Numbered from the stretch's first letter, positions 35,011-45,280 are shown. The stretch is 64,000 nt of DNA from Chitinophaga pinensis (GCA_945862385.1 CAMAXV010000002.1:1-64000); one strand, 5' to 3'. Program-made: numbers and translations. The notes: generated by a model not told the origin, from the letters alone.

Positions 35011-36118
35011 GAGCATCATTCACAATAAAACCGGAATCTTTGAGCAGTTTCTCCTTTTTGAACAACTCAACATCACTTTCCACCATATCTTTTACCAGCA
35101 TTGGGAGGTCATACTTCGGCTGCCAGCCCAGTTTGGTCATTGCCTTTGTAGGATCACCAATCAACAAATCAACTTCAGTTGGTCTGAAATATTTGGGATC
35201 GACCGCAACCACTTCCTTGCCAGCCGGAACCTGAAACTCCGGATTATCTGAAGCTATGACATACCCCTTTTCCTCAACACCATGCCCCCTGAATTCAAGT
35301 GTAATGCCAACTTCTGCAAAAGCCATCCTGATAAATTCACGAACAGGAGTTGTTATCCCTGTTGCAATAACGTAATCCTCCGGCTGATCCTGCTGCAGTA
35401 TTCTCCACATTGCCTCTACATAATCCTTGGCATGACCCCAATCTCTTCGGGCATCAAGATTTCCGAGGTATATTTTGTCTTGCATACCCAATGCAATTTT
35501 TGCAACACCCCTTGTTATCTTTCTGGTAACAAAAGTTTCACCGCGCAGGGGACTTTCATGATTAAACAAAATACCATTTACAGCAAACATATTATATGCC
35601 TCTCTGTAATTGACAGTTATCCAGTAGGCATATAACTTTGCTACTCCGTATGGAGAACGGGGATAAAAAGGTGTTGTTTCTTTCTGAGGTACTTCCTGAA
35701 CCAACCCATACAATTCAGAAGTTGAAGCCTGATATATTTTTGTTTTGGCTGTTAGTCCCAATAGCCTTACCGCTTCCAGGATTCTCAAAGTACCAATGCC
35801 ATCAGCATTTGCTGTGTACTCTGGCGTATCAAAACTCACTTTAACATGGCTCATGGCTGCCAGGTTGTAAATCTCATCAGGCTGCGTTTCCTGAATGATT
35901 CTGATCAGATTGGTAGAGTCCGTAAGATCTCCGTAATGCAGTGTAAGTTTTATGCCTTTTTCATGCGGATCCTGATACAGGTGATCAATCCGGGCAGTAT
36001 TAAAAAGGGAGGATCGGCGTTTAATTCCATGAACAACATACCCTTTGCTCAGCAATAATTCTGTGAGATATGCCCCATCCTGGCCGTTTACACCTGTAAC
36101 CAATGCTACTTTTGCCAT
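35003..36118 (-). CDS. gmd: GDP-mannose 4,6-dehydratase
   Basis: 371 residues. Rossmann motif [11 protein letters not shown], the family stretch [12 protein letters not shown], catalytic triad region with [10 protein letters not shown] and YGVAK, and [16 protein letters not shown]. It converts GDP-mannose to GDP-4-keto-6-deoxymannose, the first step to GDP-fucose. Its ATG lies 13 bases inside the preceding glycosyltransferase gene. Confidence 0.97.
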   Translation of the reverse strand: MAKVALVTGVNGQDGAYLTELLLSKGYVVHGIKRRSSLFNTARIDHLYQDPHEKGIKLTLHYGDLTDSTNLIRIIQETQPDEIYNLAAMSHVKVSFDTPEYTANADGIGTLRILEAVRLLGLTAKTKIYQASTSELYGLVQEVPQKETTPFYPRSPYGVAKLYAYWITVNYREAYNMFAVNGILFNHESPLRGETFVTRKITRGVAKIALGMQDKIYLGNLDARRDWGHAKDYVEAMWRILQQDQPEDYVIATGITTPVREFIRMAFAEVGITLEFRGHGVEEKGYVIASDNPEFQVPAGKEVVAVDPKYFRPTEVDLLIGDPTKAMTKLGWQPKYDLPMLVKDMVESDVELFKKEKLLKDSGFIVNDAHE

Positions 36119-36861
36119 TTAAATATGAATTGTTTTAATTTAGTTAGCGGTTTCAAAATTAAGGTAAATAAATGAGGTTTAAGTCCATTCACTTCCCATG
36201 CTATCCTGTCTTCTCTATTGGCAATTAATCTTAGTCGGATTGAACGACTACTTATTCCTCCAATACGCATTTTTACAATTAACATGTCTAAATAAAATGG
36301 GTTGAGACTATTTTTTAATAGGAAGCGCAACATAAGCTCATAATCTGCCGCAATTTTAAAACGGGTATTGTACAATCCATATTGTTTGTATAAAGTATTT
36401 CTAACAAAAAAAGTAGGATGTGGTGGACTCCAACCTGTAAAAAAATTTTCTTTTTTATAAATACCTGCTTTCCAATATCTAATTACCTTGTTTAAGTCAT
36501 GCCTGAGTACGTAAACTAAATTTCCATATATAATATCCATCTTAGAATCATGAAATGAACACATTATTTCATGAAGTACGTGTTTAGATGCATAAACATC
36601 ATCTGCATTCAAAATTCCGATTATCTCACCTGTAGCCAGACCAATACCCTTGTTCATGGCATGATATAAACCATCATCCTTTTCTGATATTACCTTTGAA
36701 ACATGAGGATATCCAGCAACTATGTCAAGCGTATTGTCATCAGAAAGTCCATCTACAATAATATGCTCAATTTCTGGCCATGTCTGACCAGCTACACTGT
36801 CAAGTGTATCTTTTATAGTCTCGGCAGCATTCCTGCAAACAGTAATGATTGAAATCTTCAA
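36106..36861 (-). CDS. Glycosyltransferase family 2
   Basis: 251 residues from a TTG at 36861 ([16 protein letters not shown]). GT-A fold with [23 protein letters not shown] and the DXD-like NADD motif, the WcaA/EpsE-type pattern. Transfers one sugar in assembly of the repeat unit; donor and linkage unknown. The start overlaps the stop of the acetyltransferase gene as TTGA. Confidence 0.9.
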   Translation of the reverse strand: MKISIITVCRNAAETIKDTLDSVAGQTWPEIEHIIVDGLSDDNTLDIVAGYPHVSKVISEKDDGLYHAMNKGIGLATGEIIGILNADDVYASKHVLHEIMCSFHDSKMDIIYGNLVYVLRHDLNKVIRYWKAGIYKKENFFTGWSPPHPTFFVRNTLYKQYGLYNTRFKIAADYELMLRFLLKNSLNPFYLDMLIVKMRIGGISSRSIRLRLIANREDRIAWEVNGLKPHLFTLILKPLTKLKQFIFKWQK

Positions 36862-37412
36862 AAGCGCTTACGTTTTTTAACTGCGGGATTACCCTGATAA
36901 ACTGTATTTGCTTCCATGTCTGTTGTAATAACAGAACCTGCAGTGAGAACAGATTGTTCAGCTGCATGAACACCCGGACAAACAACTGAGCATGCGCCAA
37001 TCCAGACTCCTTCTGCTAAAACAACTGACTTTGCCATAAGCTCAAAATCAGGAGAGCTGAAATTGTGGTTTCCCGTACAAATAAACGCACCCTGAGAAAT
37101 ACAACTGTTACTTCCTATGTATACCTGCTCCATGTTGTCTATCCAGCAATTTTCACCTAACCAAACATTGTCACCCATAATAAGCTTCCAGGGGAATTTA
37201 ATTATCACACCTGGTCTGATTCGTGGCGATTTGCCAATCTTGGCTCCAAAAAGTACTAAAATCATTTTCCTGAATCCGCTGAACGGAATCAGTGGGTTGC
37301 GAACAAAAAGCAGACTGCAAAAAAACCAAAGGAGCTGTTTCAGGTATGAAGCACCAATGGTGTGTTTATAGGCTCTATTGTGTTCATCATAGCTGCTCAA
37401 ATCAACTTTCAT
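36858..37412 (-). CDS. WcaF-like colanic-acid-type O-acetyltransferase
   Basis: 184 residues with left-handed beta-helix hexapeptide repeats in the C-terminal half (MGDNVWLGENCWIDN, VYIGSNSCISQGAFIC) and the catalytic histidine in TGNHNF. The N-terminal hydrophobic stretch (QLLWFFCSLLF) fits WcaF-type enzymes. It would acetylate a sugar of the polymer repeat. ATG at 37412, overlapping the TGA of the previous gene. Confidence 0.88.
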   Translation of the reverse strand: MKVDLSSYDEHNRAYKHTIGASYLKQLLWFFCSLLFVRNPLIPFSGFRKMILVLFGAKIGKSPRIRPGVIIKFPWKLIMGDNVWLGENCWIDNMEQVYIGSNSCISQGAFICTGNHNFSSPDFELMAKSVVLAEGVWIGACSVVCPGVHAAEQSVLTAGSVITTDMEANTVYQGNPAVKKRKRF

Positions 37413-38527
37413 CAGCTCGTAAATAATTTGTCATAATAATATTCCGATTGCATCTCATCAACATATTGCTTTGCTTTTTGCAAGGCACCCTGCCGGAATT
37501 CCTCCCAACAGGAACTATCCAACTTTACAAAGGTATTGATAGCATCAAGAAATAAATTATCAACTAATGGGATATCCATTCCTGCCTTACAACTCAACAA
37601 ATTTCTCCATGGAGTTTGATCGCTGATCAAAACAGGACAACCTACAGACAACGCTTCAAAAATAGCGTGTCCAAAACTTTCTCCTTGAGTTGGCAAAACA
37701 AACAAATGAACTTTTTCCATTAATTTTAATACTTCTGCGGGCTCTAAATCAAAATACCATGAAACTTTTATTGTTCCGGGGAGGTTTTCAGCCATGTGTT
37801 GACATAACTTAAAGTACGCAGGATCTTCTCTGATAACAGCGATTTCCAACTCTACTTCACCTTCCACATTATTCAAAATGCTGAGTAAAAATGAAAGGTT
37901 TTTAATCCGATGAAGACGTGCAGAAAAGAGGATACGGAGGTGTCCCGGTTGTTTATTAAAAGGCAACAATCCGGATATAACTTGTATGGGAATATTGGGT
38001 GCGGCAATGACATTTCGCACCATTGGAAATATTTTCCTGATTTCAACTTCTTCCTCGGAATTGGCAGCATGAAAAGTTACGTATTTCTCAACGCCCAGTA
38101 CCCGTAAAAACAAACAATAAATATATTTCTTCAAGGGTTTGTGTGCAAGTGCACTTGCTTTCAACATACCCCTTGGTGCAATGATAACTTTGCCAGACGG
38201 GTATGCCAGCCAAAGAGGAATAAACATATTTGAAAACATGGAATTAAGATAAATGCGGTCTGGATTTACATAAGCTATATTTTTTCTAACAACCCCTATA
38301 GTCATTTTACCGGGGGAATAATAATATACATGGATGTTGTCTTGCTTCTGCCACTGGTCTGGCAATATTCCAGAAAATGCTGTCGATGAATGAAGGTCCC
38401 TGTCTGATGTAAATACAAATATTTCATGAGACGCACGAAGGTGATTTACCAGATTTATGATTGACCTTACGGGACCGCCAGCCCTGAATGCGGGAGTGAA
38501 CCAATCTGTAAAAATGAGAATTCTCAA
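37412..38527 (-). CDS. Glycosyltransferase family 4 (GT-B)
   Basis: 371 residues from a TTG at 38527 (MRILIFTDWFTPAFRAGG). The N-terminal glycine-rich loop GGPVRSI and the C-terminal GT4 donor motif LPTQGESFGHAIFEAL (E-x7-E) are present. Starts in the asnB stop codon (TTGA), so it is translationally coupled. The sugar donor cannot be deduced. Confidence 0.9.
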   Translation of the reverse strand: MRILIFTDWFTPAFRAGGPVRSIINLVNHLRASHEIFVFTSDRDLHSSTAFSGILPDQWQKQDNIHVYYYSPGKMTIGVVRKNIAYVNPDRIYLNSMFSNMFIPLWLAYPSGKVIIAPRGMLKASALAHKPLKKYIYCLFLRVLGVEKYVTFHAANSEEEVEIRKIFPMVRNVIAAPNIPIQVISGLLPFNKQPGHLRILFSARLHRIKNLSFLLSILNNVEGEVELEIAVIREDPAYFKLCQHMAENLPGTIKVSWYFDLEPAEVLKLMEKVHLFVLPTQGESFGHAIFEALSVGCPVLISDQTPWRNLLSCKAGMDIPLVDNLFLDAINTFVKLDSSCWEEFRQGALQKAKQYVDEMQSEYYYDKLFTS

Positions 38528-40383
38528 TTGAGGTTATTTTTTTGTAACCAGGATCCCAAAACCACAAAAGACCACATGGTAGTCCATTTTTCTCCTGAAC
38601 GTTCGCGTAAAAATTGCTTCCACGCCTTAAGTAAATTTTTATGGTCTATAAAATCATATGCTGAAAGCGAAATAATAGCCTGATCACATACTTCAAAAAG
38701 TGAGCTGCGCATCCACCTGTCCATTGGCAAAACAAACCCTTTTTTGGCTCTGCGGTTTATACCTTCGGGTAGAAGGGGATTCAAAGTATCTATCAGTAAT
38801 TGCTTTGGATATTTACTCAGCTTAATCGCATCAGGTAAACCCAACATAAATTCTATCAGCTTCTGATCAAAAAAAGGCTCCCTGATTTCCAAACCATTGG
38901 CCATTCCCATCTGATCATTATCGCGCAACAAAGTATTTGCTGCATAATAATTAAGTTCGGCTAAACTGTAATTGCTGATGCAATAATCATCAACTGACTG
39001 AATTTCTTTTAAGTCTCTCGTTAATGTAAGTGAAGGATTATAATCCAGCTTTGTAAACCTGGATACATCAGCCATGCTCATCATTTGTCTTAATGCAGGA
39101 TAGCAATCCTGAACCTGATGTGTTTTTGAAGACAACATTTTAGACAATCCAAATGCAAAAGAAGATGTTGAATGTTGAAGCAAGGAAGAAATATTCTTCC
39201 TAAAATAATATGTACAATCAAAAAGTACCCTCCATTTCTGCAACAACTTTGCATACCTAAAACCGGGATATCCTGCGAACAATTCATCCCCGCCGAGACC
39301 GGAAAGCATCACTTTCATTCCAGCCCTGGCTGCAGCTGCTGAAATCAAATATGTATTTAAGCCATCTAAAGAGGGGCTATCCAGGTTTGATAAAAAAGCT
39401 GATACCTGATGCTGACAATCATCAGGATGTATGGTAATTGCATGATGATTGGTACTGTATAACCTCGCAAATTCTGCTGCTTCCTTTGACTCATCAAACC
39501 CTTCTTCTTCAAGACTCAAAGTAAATGTGTTAACCGGATTGGAAGAATGTAAAGACGCCAGTGCAACAACAGCAGAAGAATCAATACCTCCGGATAGAAA
39601 TACACCCATTGGTACAACTCCCTGCAACCTTGATACCACAGCTTCGTTCAATAAGTTAAACAAATCTTTCCTTAAAGCAGTAATATTAGGTGTTTGCCGA
39701 AAAACAATGTTTATAGGGCATAGCTTATAGTATGGGGTAAGTTCAGAACCAAACTGAGAAATCTTCAGAAAACAACCGGGTGGTATCTCCTGAACATCCT
39801 GAATAAAAGTAGCAGGATATCCTGCAGATTGATACTGAAGATAACCCGCAACAGTTCTGGTGTCTAATGAATGCTTTACTAATCCGCTTGCAAGCATTGA
39901 CCTAAGCTCAGATGAAAAGACACAGCTATCATTCTTATTGGTAAAGTATAATGGCTTAACACCCATTCTGTCTCTGGCTAACCACAAGATTTGTTCAACT
40001 TTATCCCATAACGCAAAAGCAAAAATACCATTAAACTTATTCACACACGAAATACCCCAAGCAGCAAAGGCAGCAACTAAAACTTCCGTATCTCCGTCAG
40101 AGATAAAATCATAATGAGGTAGTTCCTTTTTGATATCCCTAAAATTATAGATCTCGCCATTGTAAACAAGTACATACCTGCCACTTGGATCAGTAAAAGG
40201 TTGTGCAGAAGCAACAGAAAGATCCATTATAGATAGTCTTGCATGTGCCAATGATATAAAATAATCATGGTAAAATCCATTTCCATCCGGACCTCTGTGA
40301 GTAAGTTGACCAAGCATATGGGTCACACTGCTCACAGAAGAGTCTACCTTACCATTATGCCATATGCCTGCAATACCGCAAAT
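38524..40383 (-). CDS. asnB: Asparagine synthase (glutamine-hydrolysing), apparent ATT start codon
   Basis: 619 residues if translation begins at ATT 40383-40381. The frame reads ATT TGC GGT ATT GCA, giving M-CGIAGIW, the invariant class II amidotransferase N-terminus whose Cys2 is the nucleophile after Met removal. No ATG, GTG or TTG precedes this cysteine after the in-frame TAA nine codons earlier; the first standard start (GTG, 40335) would delete the active site. Other motifs: HRGPDG, YNGEIYN, and the PP-loop LSGGIDSS. It is one of many such enzymes in capsule clusters, perhaps amidating a sugar acid. Confidence 0.93.
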   Translation of the reverse strand: MCGIAGIWHNGKVDSSVSSVTHMLGQLTHRGPDGNGFYHDYFISLAHARLSIMDLSVASAQPFTDPSGRYVLVYNGEIYNFRDIKKELPHYDFISDGDTEVLVAAFAAWGISCVNKFNGIFAFALWDKVEQILWLARDRMGVKPLYFTNKNDSCVFSSELRSMLASGLVKHSLDTRTVAGYLQYQSAGYPATFIQDVQEIPPGCFLKISQFGSELTPYYKLCPINIVFRQTPNITALRKDLFNLLNEAVVSRLQGVVPMGVFLSGGIDSSAVVALASLHSSNPVNTFTLSLEEEGFDESKEAAEFARLYSTNHHAITIHPDDCQHQVSAFLSNLDSPSLDGLNTYLISAAAARAGMKVMLSGLGGDELFAGYPGFRYAKLLQKWRVLFDCTYYFRKNISSLLQHSTSSFAFGLSKMLSSKTHQVQDCYPALRQMMSMADVSRFTKLDYNPSLTLTRDLKEIQSVDDYCISNYSLAELNYYAANTLLRDNDQMGMANGLEIREPFFDQKLIEFMLGLPDAIKLSKYPKQLLIDTLNPLLPEGINRRAKKGFVLPMDRWMRSSLFEVCDQAIISLSAYDFIDHKNLLKAWKQFLRERSGEKWTTMWSFVVLGSWLQKNNLN

Positions 40384-40406
40384 AATGAATGTTTTAAGAG
40401 GTTAAT

Positions 40407-41399
40407 TTAAAGAATTGATGCTGCAACCTTATCATACAACTGTTGATATTGTTCAGCAATACTTATCACATCATATTTTCCTACCAAAGCAAAACCTTTT
40501 TCCCTTAAATCAGTGGTCTGTTGAGGATCATTAATCAATTTAAGTACAGCATTTCTGATAGAAATGATTGAAAAGGGGTCAACAAGTATTGCTGCGTCTT
40601 GCGCAATATCAGACATAGGTGGAATATTACTGGTTATCACAGGTAGTCCTTGCTGAAATGCTTCAATGATGGGTAATCCAAATCCTTCATATGTTGAAGG
40701 AAAAATCAAACAATCAGCCTTTGCATACGCTGATTGCATGGCGTTGTCACTCAATTCTTTGTCACAACTATAAACAACATCAAATTTATTCAACAACTCT
40801 ACTTCCCTCAATGTCAACGAACCAATAATCCTAAGATGAACTTTTAATCCATGCAAAGCTGGAATAATATTTTGTAAGTTTTTATTCGAAGTAGATCCTA
40901 TAAAAAGCAACACAGGATTCCGGGAAATGATTTTGATTGTATCGTTTAGCCCCAATTGCATAACCGGATTGGGTATCACCCATATTTTTGCAGGATCGCA
41001 TTTGACGCATGACAAAATTTCAAGCTTCGTTTTCTCAGAAACAGTAGTTATATACATGCAACGCCTAATAGGTAATTCGAGCAAGAGCCAACGCAACAGC
41101 GTTTTTTTCCACCCCCTGTATGTTTTTAGAAAAATCAGGTCATGTATGGTAAGAATGGTTTGCTTCTTTGGTAATGCTAAAACAGCATAATGATCATGCC
41201 CTGTAATGTGAAAAATACCATCCCGGAATTTTTTTAGATAAAATAAATTAGATAAAATAGATAAAACCCTCCCACCAGAAAATGGCAAACAGAAATGATG
41301 AATGCCATAATTTTTTATTTCAGGCATTATCAACTTAATCACTTTCTCAATGCTGTAAAAGCCCTTGATTGGATGCCGGAAAATATAAGTAAGCTTGAT
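40407..41399 (-). CDS. Glycosyltransferase family 4, apparent ATC start codon
   Basis: 330 residues if read from ATC at 41399-41397 (MKLTYIFRHPIKGFYSIEKV). This N-terminus looks typical of GT4 proteins and lies in frame directly after the polymerase stop codon. No ATG, GTG or TTG occurs between that TAA and a GTG at 41342, which would cut off 19 residues of the first strand. The body has HDLIFLKTYRGW, VIPNPV and the donor motif PSTYEGFGLPIIEAF. Donor sugar unknown. Confidence 0.85.
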   Translation of the reverse strand: MKLTYIFRHPIKGFYSIEKVIKLIMPEIKNYGIHHFCLPFSGGRVLSILSNLFYLKKFRDGIFHITGHDHYAVLALPKKQTILTIHDLIFLKTYRGWKKTLLRWLLLELPIRRCMYITTVSEKTKLEILSCVKCDPAKIWVIPNPVMQLGLNDTIKIISRNPVLLFIGSTSNKNLQNIIPALHGLKVHLRIIGSLTLREVELLNKFDVVYSCDKELSDNAMQSAYAKADCLIFPSTYEGFGLPIIEAFQQGLPVITSNIPPMSDIAQDAAILVDPFSIISIRNAVLKLINDPQQTTDLREKGFALVGKYDVISIAEQYQQLYDKVAASIL

Positions 41400-41408
41400 A
41401 ACTGAGTT

Positions 41409-42806
41409 TTACTTCTTTAAGAGAAAATTATCGAGGTATTTTATCAGGTATTTATTTAAAAGCCAAAATCCAATAGAATAGGTAATTGACCAACCCAAAA
41501 ACTTCGTTGTAGGAATTGGAAAACTCCATGCAAACTGAAAAATAGGAGCGGAATAACACATCCCCCAGATTATGTTATATCCGTTTACTATAAAATACCT
41601 GTACAACCAACCAATCCAGAATCCAAAAAAGAATATCGGAATAAACATATAAATCCTTCCGAAATCCACATAGGACTCTGCAACAGTTCCAAGCGAAAAG
41701 GACGTCCCCTGCTCAGCACCGGCAAATTGAATACCCGTATATTTTGAAGTAAGTTCTGAGTCGTAGATTGGCTTCTTATCTGGAAATAAGAAGCGTGGCT
41801 TTAGTACATGCTCAAATGCATTTTTCAACAACCCACCTTCTTCATGCGGGATATAAGCAGGAACCTGTTTCATTGTAAGCGCAAGGAACTCAACGTATGA
41901 GATCCTGTGTATCAAGCTTTCCAGTCCGGTAGAAAAACTTGAACTGAAATTTTCAGGTGAAAAATCCTCCCGCACTATTTCAATAAACTTAAATAAGTTA
42001 CTAAACTGATCTTCCTGAACAATTATCTGAGTTCGCTCTCCTCCGGTTAAATATTTTCTATACTCACCCTTACTATATGTCCATACTACAGACATAAACA
42101 AAGTAACTATAATGATGCTTGTTACGAGTAAAACAGACTTGAATGAAAATTTGGGAAGAAAAAGGAAATAAGCTCCTATCATCACAAGTATATAATCTTT
42201 AAAAGCGGCCCAGAAACCGCTGAAACTGAGTAGAATCTCTAACACAATAAGTATCAAAACAATTAACCTGTTGGAATCATCAACCAATGTATGTGCTATT
42301 AAGAAGGTAAGTAATACCCATTTCATGTAAGTGACAGATAGTAATAACTGTCCGCCTGGAATGAATATGATGGCATTATTGAGTGCAACAGACAACAAAG
42401 AAACAATGATATAAACAAGCATAATTTTTTGGCCATTATACCTATTGAGCAAACTGTTTAAAATGGAAATATCAATTGATTTTACCCGAAAAACAGCAAT
42501 TTGTATACCCATAAGATAAACAGCCAATGCAGTCAGTCCTATCCATGAAGAGAGAACTATATCACTTTTCCCATAAATATACATTTGCTGTAGCGGTCGA
42601 TTGACCATATCTGCATAAGGAATCAATATGGCAACAACAGACCAATAAAGCAACAGGTTCACAAGCAAGTGCTTGGCTTCATTCATCCGCCAGCAAACAT
42701 GAAATACATAAAGTAATAATACGCCAGCATAAAAAAATAAAAATGGCTCCGATGAAAAGGCTGCAAGCAAGAGAACTATCAGTATGAAAATGACTTTATT
42801 CTTCAA
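41409..42806 (-). CDS. Wzy-like polysaccharide polymerase (multi-pass membrane protein)
   Basis: 465 residues from a TTG at 42806 inside the end of the previous gene. At least ten hydrophobic segments and a large external loop (about residues 250-360, with GGERTQIIV and PHEEGGLLKNAFEHV) give the architecture of O-antigen/exopolysaccharide polymerases. Sequence conservation in Wzy is low, so the call rests on topology, the loop and location. It would join repeat units in the periplasm. Confidence 0.7.
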   Translation of the reverse strand: MKNKVIFILIVLLLAAFSSEPFLFFYAGVLLLYVFHVCWRMNEAKHLLVNLLLYWSVVAILIPYADMVNRPLQQMYIYGKSDIVLSSWIGLTALAVYLMGIQIAVFRVKSIDISILNSLLNRYNGQKIMLVYIIVSLLSVALNNAIIFIPGGQLLLSVTYMKWVLLTFLIAHTLVDDSNRLIVLILIVLEILLSFSGFWAAFKDYILVMIGAYFLFLPKFSFKSVLLVTSIIIVTLFMSVVWTYSKGEYRKYLTGGERTQIIVQEDQFSNLFKFIEIVREDFSPENFSSSFSTGLESLIHRISYVEFLALTMKQVPAYIPHEEGGLLKNAFEHVLKPRFLFPDKKPIYDSELTSKYTGIQFAGAEQGTSFSLGTVAESYVDFGRIYMFIPIFFFGFWIGWLYRYFIVNGYNIIWGMCYSAPIFQFAWSFPIPTTKFLGWSITYSIGFWLLNKYLIKYLDNFLLKK

Positions 42807-44025
42807 TTAAATTTTTTATGTTATCAAGGGACTCTTTGATAGATTGAAATGAAAAGTTTTCAATTGATTGTACAGCATTTCCGGAAAGAATTTTGCGGTG
42901 CGCTTCATTACAACATAACAACATTTTGCTTTCAAGATCATTTAAGTCATCAGATTTAAAGAGGTAACCATTGATACCCTCCTGAACTAGATCATGAGCA
43001 CAACCACATCGACTACTTACTAAAACAGGCGTCCCTGAAGCCAGGGCCTCATTAACTGAAAGACCCCATGTTTCACCTGGTCCCTTAGAAGGTAACACAA
43101 ACACACTGGCCAACCTGTAAAATAATTTTATATTATGCTGATCCTGAAAAGGAAAAAGATGAATTCGGTTAGCAATTGAATCTGTCAGATTACTAATTTG
43201 TGTTTTTATTGTTGACTCGAGTATTCCATCGCCAACCATTACCAGCCTTACGTCATCATGCTTCAAGGCAACTTTGTTAAATGCCTGAATAAGCAATAAA
43301 GGATTCTTCTTATCAATAAATTTACCTGCAAAAAGAAACACAAGATTGTTTGGGTTTATATTCAACCTTTCTTTCAATAAATTCAGGCTGTCATATTCAT
43401 TCGTAGAAAATTCAGCAAAACGAAAATTGTCAACTGCGTGGGGAGACCGGATAATCTGCTTCTCTGTTACTCCAGACTTTATGAAATAGGCATCAGAAGC
43501 AGAACCAGGACTAAGCACATAATCTACATACCTATAAACACACTTAAGCATGGTATACCTCAGTAAGAGCTTCAAGGGATTTGCTGTTGAATCATCAATA
43601 CTTGTGGAATCTCCCCTGAAAACAACAGGAATTCTTCCTTTATAATGCAGCATCATGCTCAAATGACTAAAATAATTCCATCCAAAAATAATGATGAGTG
43701 TAGGGTTATAAGCTGCTGTTTTTTTTATTATGCCGGGATTGACAATAGAAAAAAATGAAGTGAGTTTATTATCAAATGCACAATTATTTAAAAACTCATA
43801 TTTATACCCTTTCAATAAATCAATATTCCATGACCGCTTCTTGCCAAATCCAACATCAAAAGACGCTCCATCTTCTTTACCACTTGTATAAAAAACTTTT
43901 AAGTCATACTCTCCATAGCCTGCAAGAAATTCAAATAGTGGCGCATGATACTGCACCAGATGGGTTGTTATGATCAGGATTCTGTGCGACAAAAATAATG
44001 TTTCATGATTACTTATTGATTGCAT
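42796..44025 (-). CDS. Glycosyltransferase family 4
   Basis: 409 residues with an ATG at 44025, 17 bases inside the preceding gene. The family-like part begins at RILIITTHLVQYHAPLF (about residue 15), so a later start is possible. The GT4 C-terminal domain shows LFAGKFIDKKNP and LPSKGPGETWGLSVNEAL with a following SSRCGCAHDLV. Donor sugar unknown. Confidence 0.9.
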   Translation of the reverse strand: MQSISNHETLFLSHRILIITTHLVQYHAPLFEFLAGYGEYDLKVFYTSGKEDGASFDVGFGKKRSWNIDLLKGYKYEFLNNCAFDNKLTSFFSIVNPGIIKKTAAYNPTLIIIFGWNYFSHLSMMLHYKGRIPVVFRGDSTSIDDSTANPLKLLLRYTMLKCVYRYVDYVLSPGSASDAYFIKSGVTEKQIIRSPHAVDNFRFAEFSTNEYDSLNLLKERLNINPNNLVFLFAGKFIDKKNPLLLIQAFNKVALKHDDVRLVMVGDGILESTIKTQISNLTDSIANRIHLFPFQDQHNIKLFYRLASVFVLPSKGPGETWGLSVNEALASGTPVLVSSRCGCAHDLVQEGINGYLFKSDDLNDLESKMLLCCNEAHRKILSGNAVQSIENFSFQSIKESLDNIKNLIEE

Positions 44026-45277
44026 GCATTATATCACCAAGAGGACTGATTAACTGTTCAACAGAAAGTGATTCAACCTTTTCCTGAATAAAAGACCATT
44101 CCTTGTTGATTGTTTTCAACTTCCATGATATAAACTTTTTTTCAATATCACTGCAGAATGCTTCCTGAGACAATTGCTCATCAAATTCACATACAGATCC
44201 CCAGTATGCTGAACGAATTATTTCATTCACAGAGCAATCCCTGTGCAAAAGCGCAAAAACAGGGGTTTTCATTAAAATAGCATTAAATAACTTACTGGGC
44301 GTATAATGGCGTTCAGTACTGCCCAGAATAAATACTCCGGCTGCATCCCGTACATGAGCAAGAACGTCAAAATAAGACAAGCGCAAAGGATACTCCATAA
44401 TCACCTGACTGCTTAAGCCATATTGACGAGCCAAGTTTGCTATGGATGACTCAATACCTTCAATTTGATTCTTTCCCGTCCCTATAAAATGAATGCAGAC
44501 ATCCGAAAATAAGAGCGGATTACTGGCAATCACTTTGAAAAAAGCAACAAGTAACTCCTTGGACTTAGGCAAAAAAGCACCAGCATAAACGAGTCTGATC
44601 TTCGCATCGTTGCCATACAAATATCCACGTTTGTTCAGCTTTGTCAAAACAGCCTGCTCTGTCCTATCCCATCCATATGGCATAGCATATGTTTTTGCAG
44701 ATGAAATCAAATGTGGATTTCTCTTCAAAACAGGGTTATAATAGGATGCTGATACTCCGGTAATCAGGGATGCAGCAGACACAGCCCATGGTTCAAGTAT
44801 CTTCGCCACTAACGTAGAAAACCAGTGTCTACTGAATTTCTTTTCGGATCCCGGGAAATAATGGACCCATGGATCGATATAATCTATACCATATCTGACA
44901 CCAAATCGCATAAAAAGGACTTTTCCAATAAGCGCCAGGTAAAAAGAGGGAATGAAAATGTAAACAAAATCAATCTTTTCCTGCTTAATTAACTTTGAAG
45001 CCCTTTGTACGAGTTGAAAAAAACCCCTCAAACCAACATCACCAATCATCCTCGGTCTTGTAATAGGTAGTGCAGTAACTTTCTCAATGTGCTGACCTTC
45101 TGGAATGAGTTCCAGTAATTCAGGATCTGGTTTCTCCTCATAATATTGTTCATCTACCGTCAACACAATAGGTTCCCAACCACAATGCGGCAAATGATTG
45201 GCAAACAACCTTACCCTATGGACAGCTGTAAGGTTTGAAGGCGGATAATGAGATGCTATGAGAAGTACCTTTGCGAT
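44009..45277 (-). CDS. Glycosyltransferase (GT-B type), apparent ATC start codon
   Basis: 422 residues if read from ATC at 45277-45275 (MAKVLLIASHYPPSNLTAVH). This is the normal glycosyltransferase N-terminus; it follows the previous gene's TAA in the same frame after a single GTA codon. The first ATG/GTG/TTG is a TTG at 45208, which would remove 23 residues including the first strand and SHYPPSN loop. The C-terminal domain has LVYAGAFLPKSKELL and FILGSTERHYTPSKLFNAI. Donor unknown. Confidence 0.8.
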   Translation of the reverse strand: MAKVLLIASHYPPSNLTAVHRVRLFANHLPHCGWEPIVLTVDEQYYEEKPDPELLELIPEGQHIEKVTALPITRPRMIGDVGLRGFFQLVQRASKLIKQEKIDFVYIFIPSFYLALIGKVLFMRFGVRYGIDYIDPWVHYFPGSEKKFSRHWFSTLVAKILEPWAVSAASLITGVSASYYNPVLKRNPHLISSAKTYAMPYGWDRTEQAVLTKLNKRGYLYGNDAKIRLVYAGAFLPKSKELLVAFFKVIASNPLLFSDVCIHFIGTGKNQIEGIESSIANLARQYGLSSQVIMEYPLRLSYFDVLAHVRDAAGVFILGSTERHYTPSKLFNAILMKTPVFALLHRDCSVNEIIRSAYWGSVCEFDEQLSQEAFCSDIEKKFISWKLKTINKEWSFIQEKVESLSVEQLISPLGDIMHAINK

Positions 45278-45280
45278 TAC

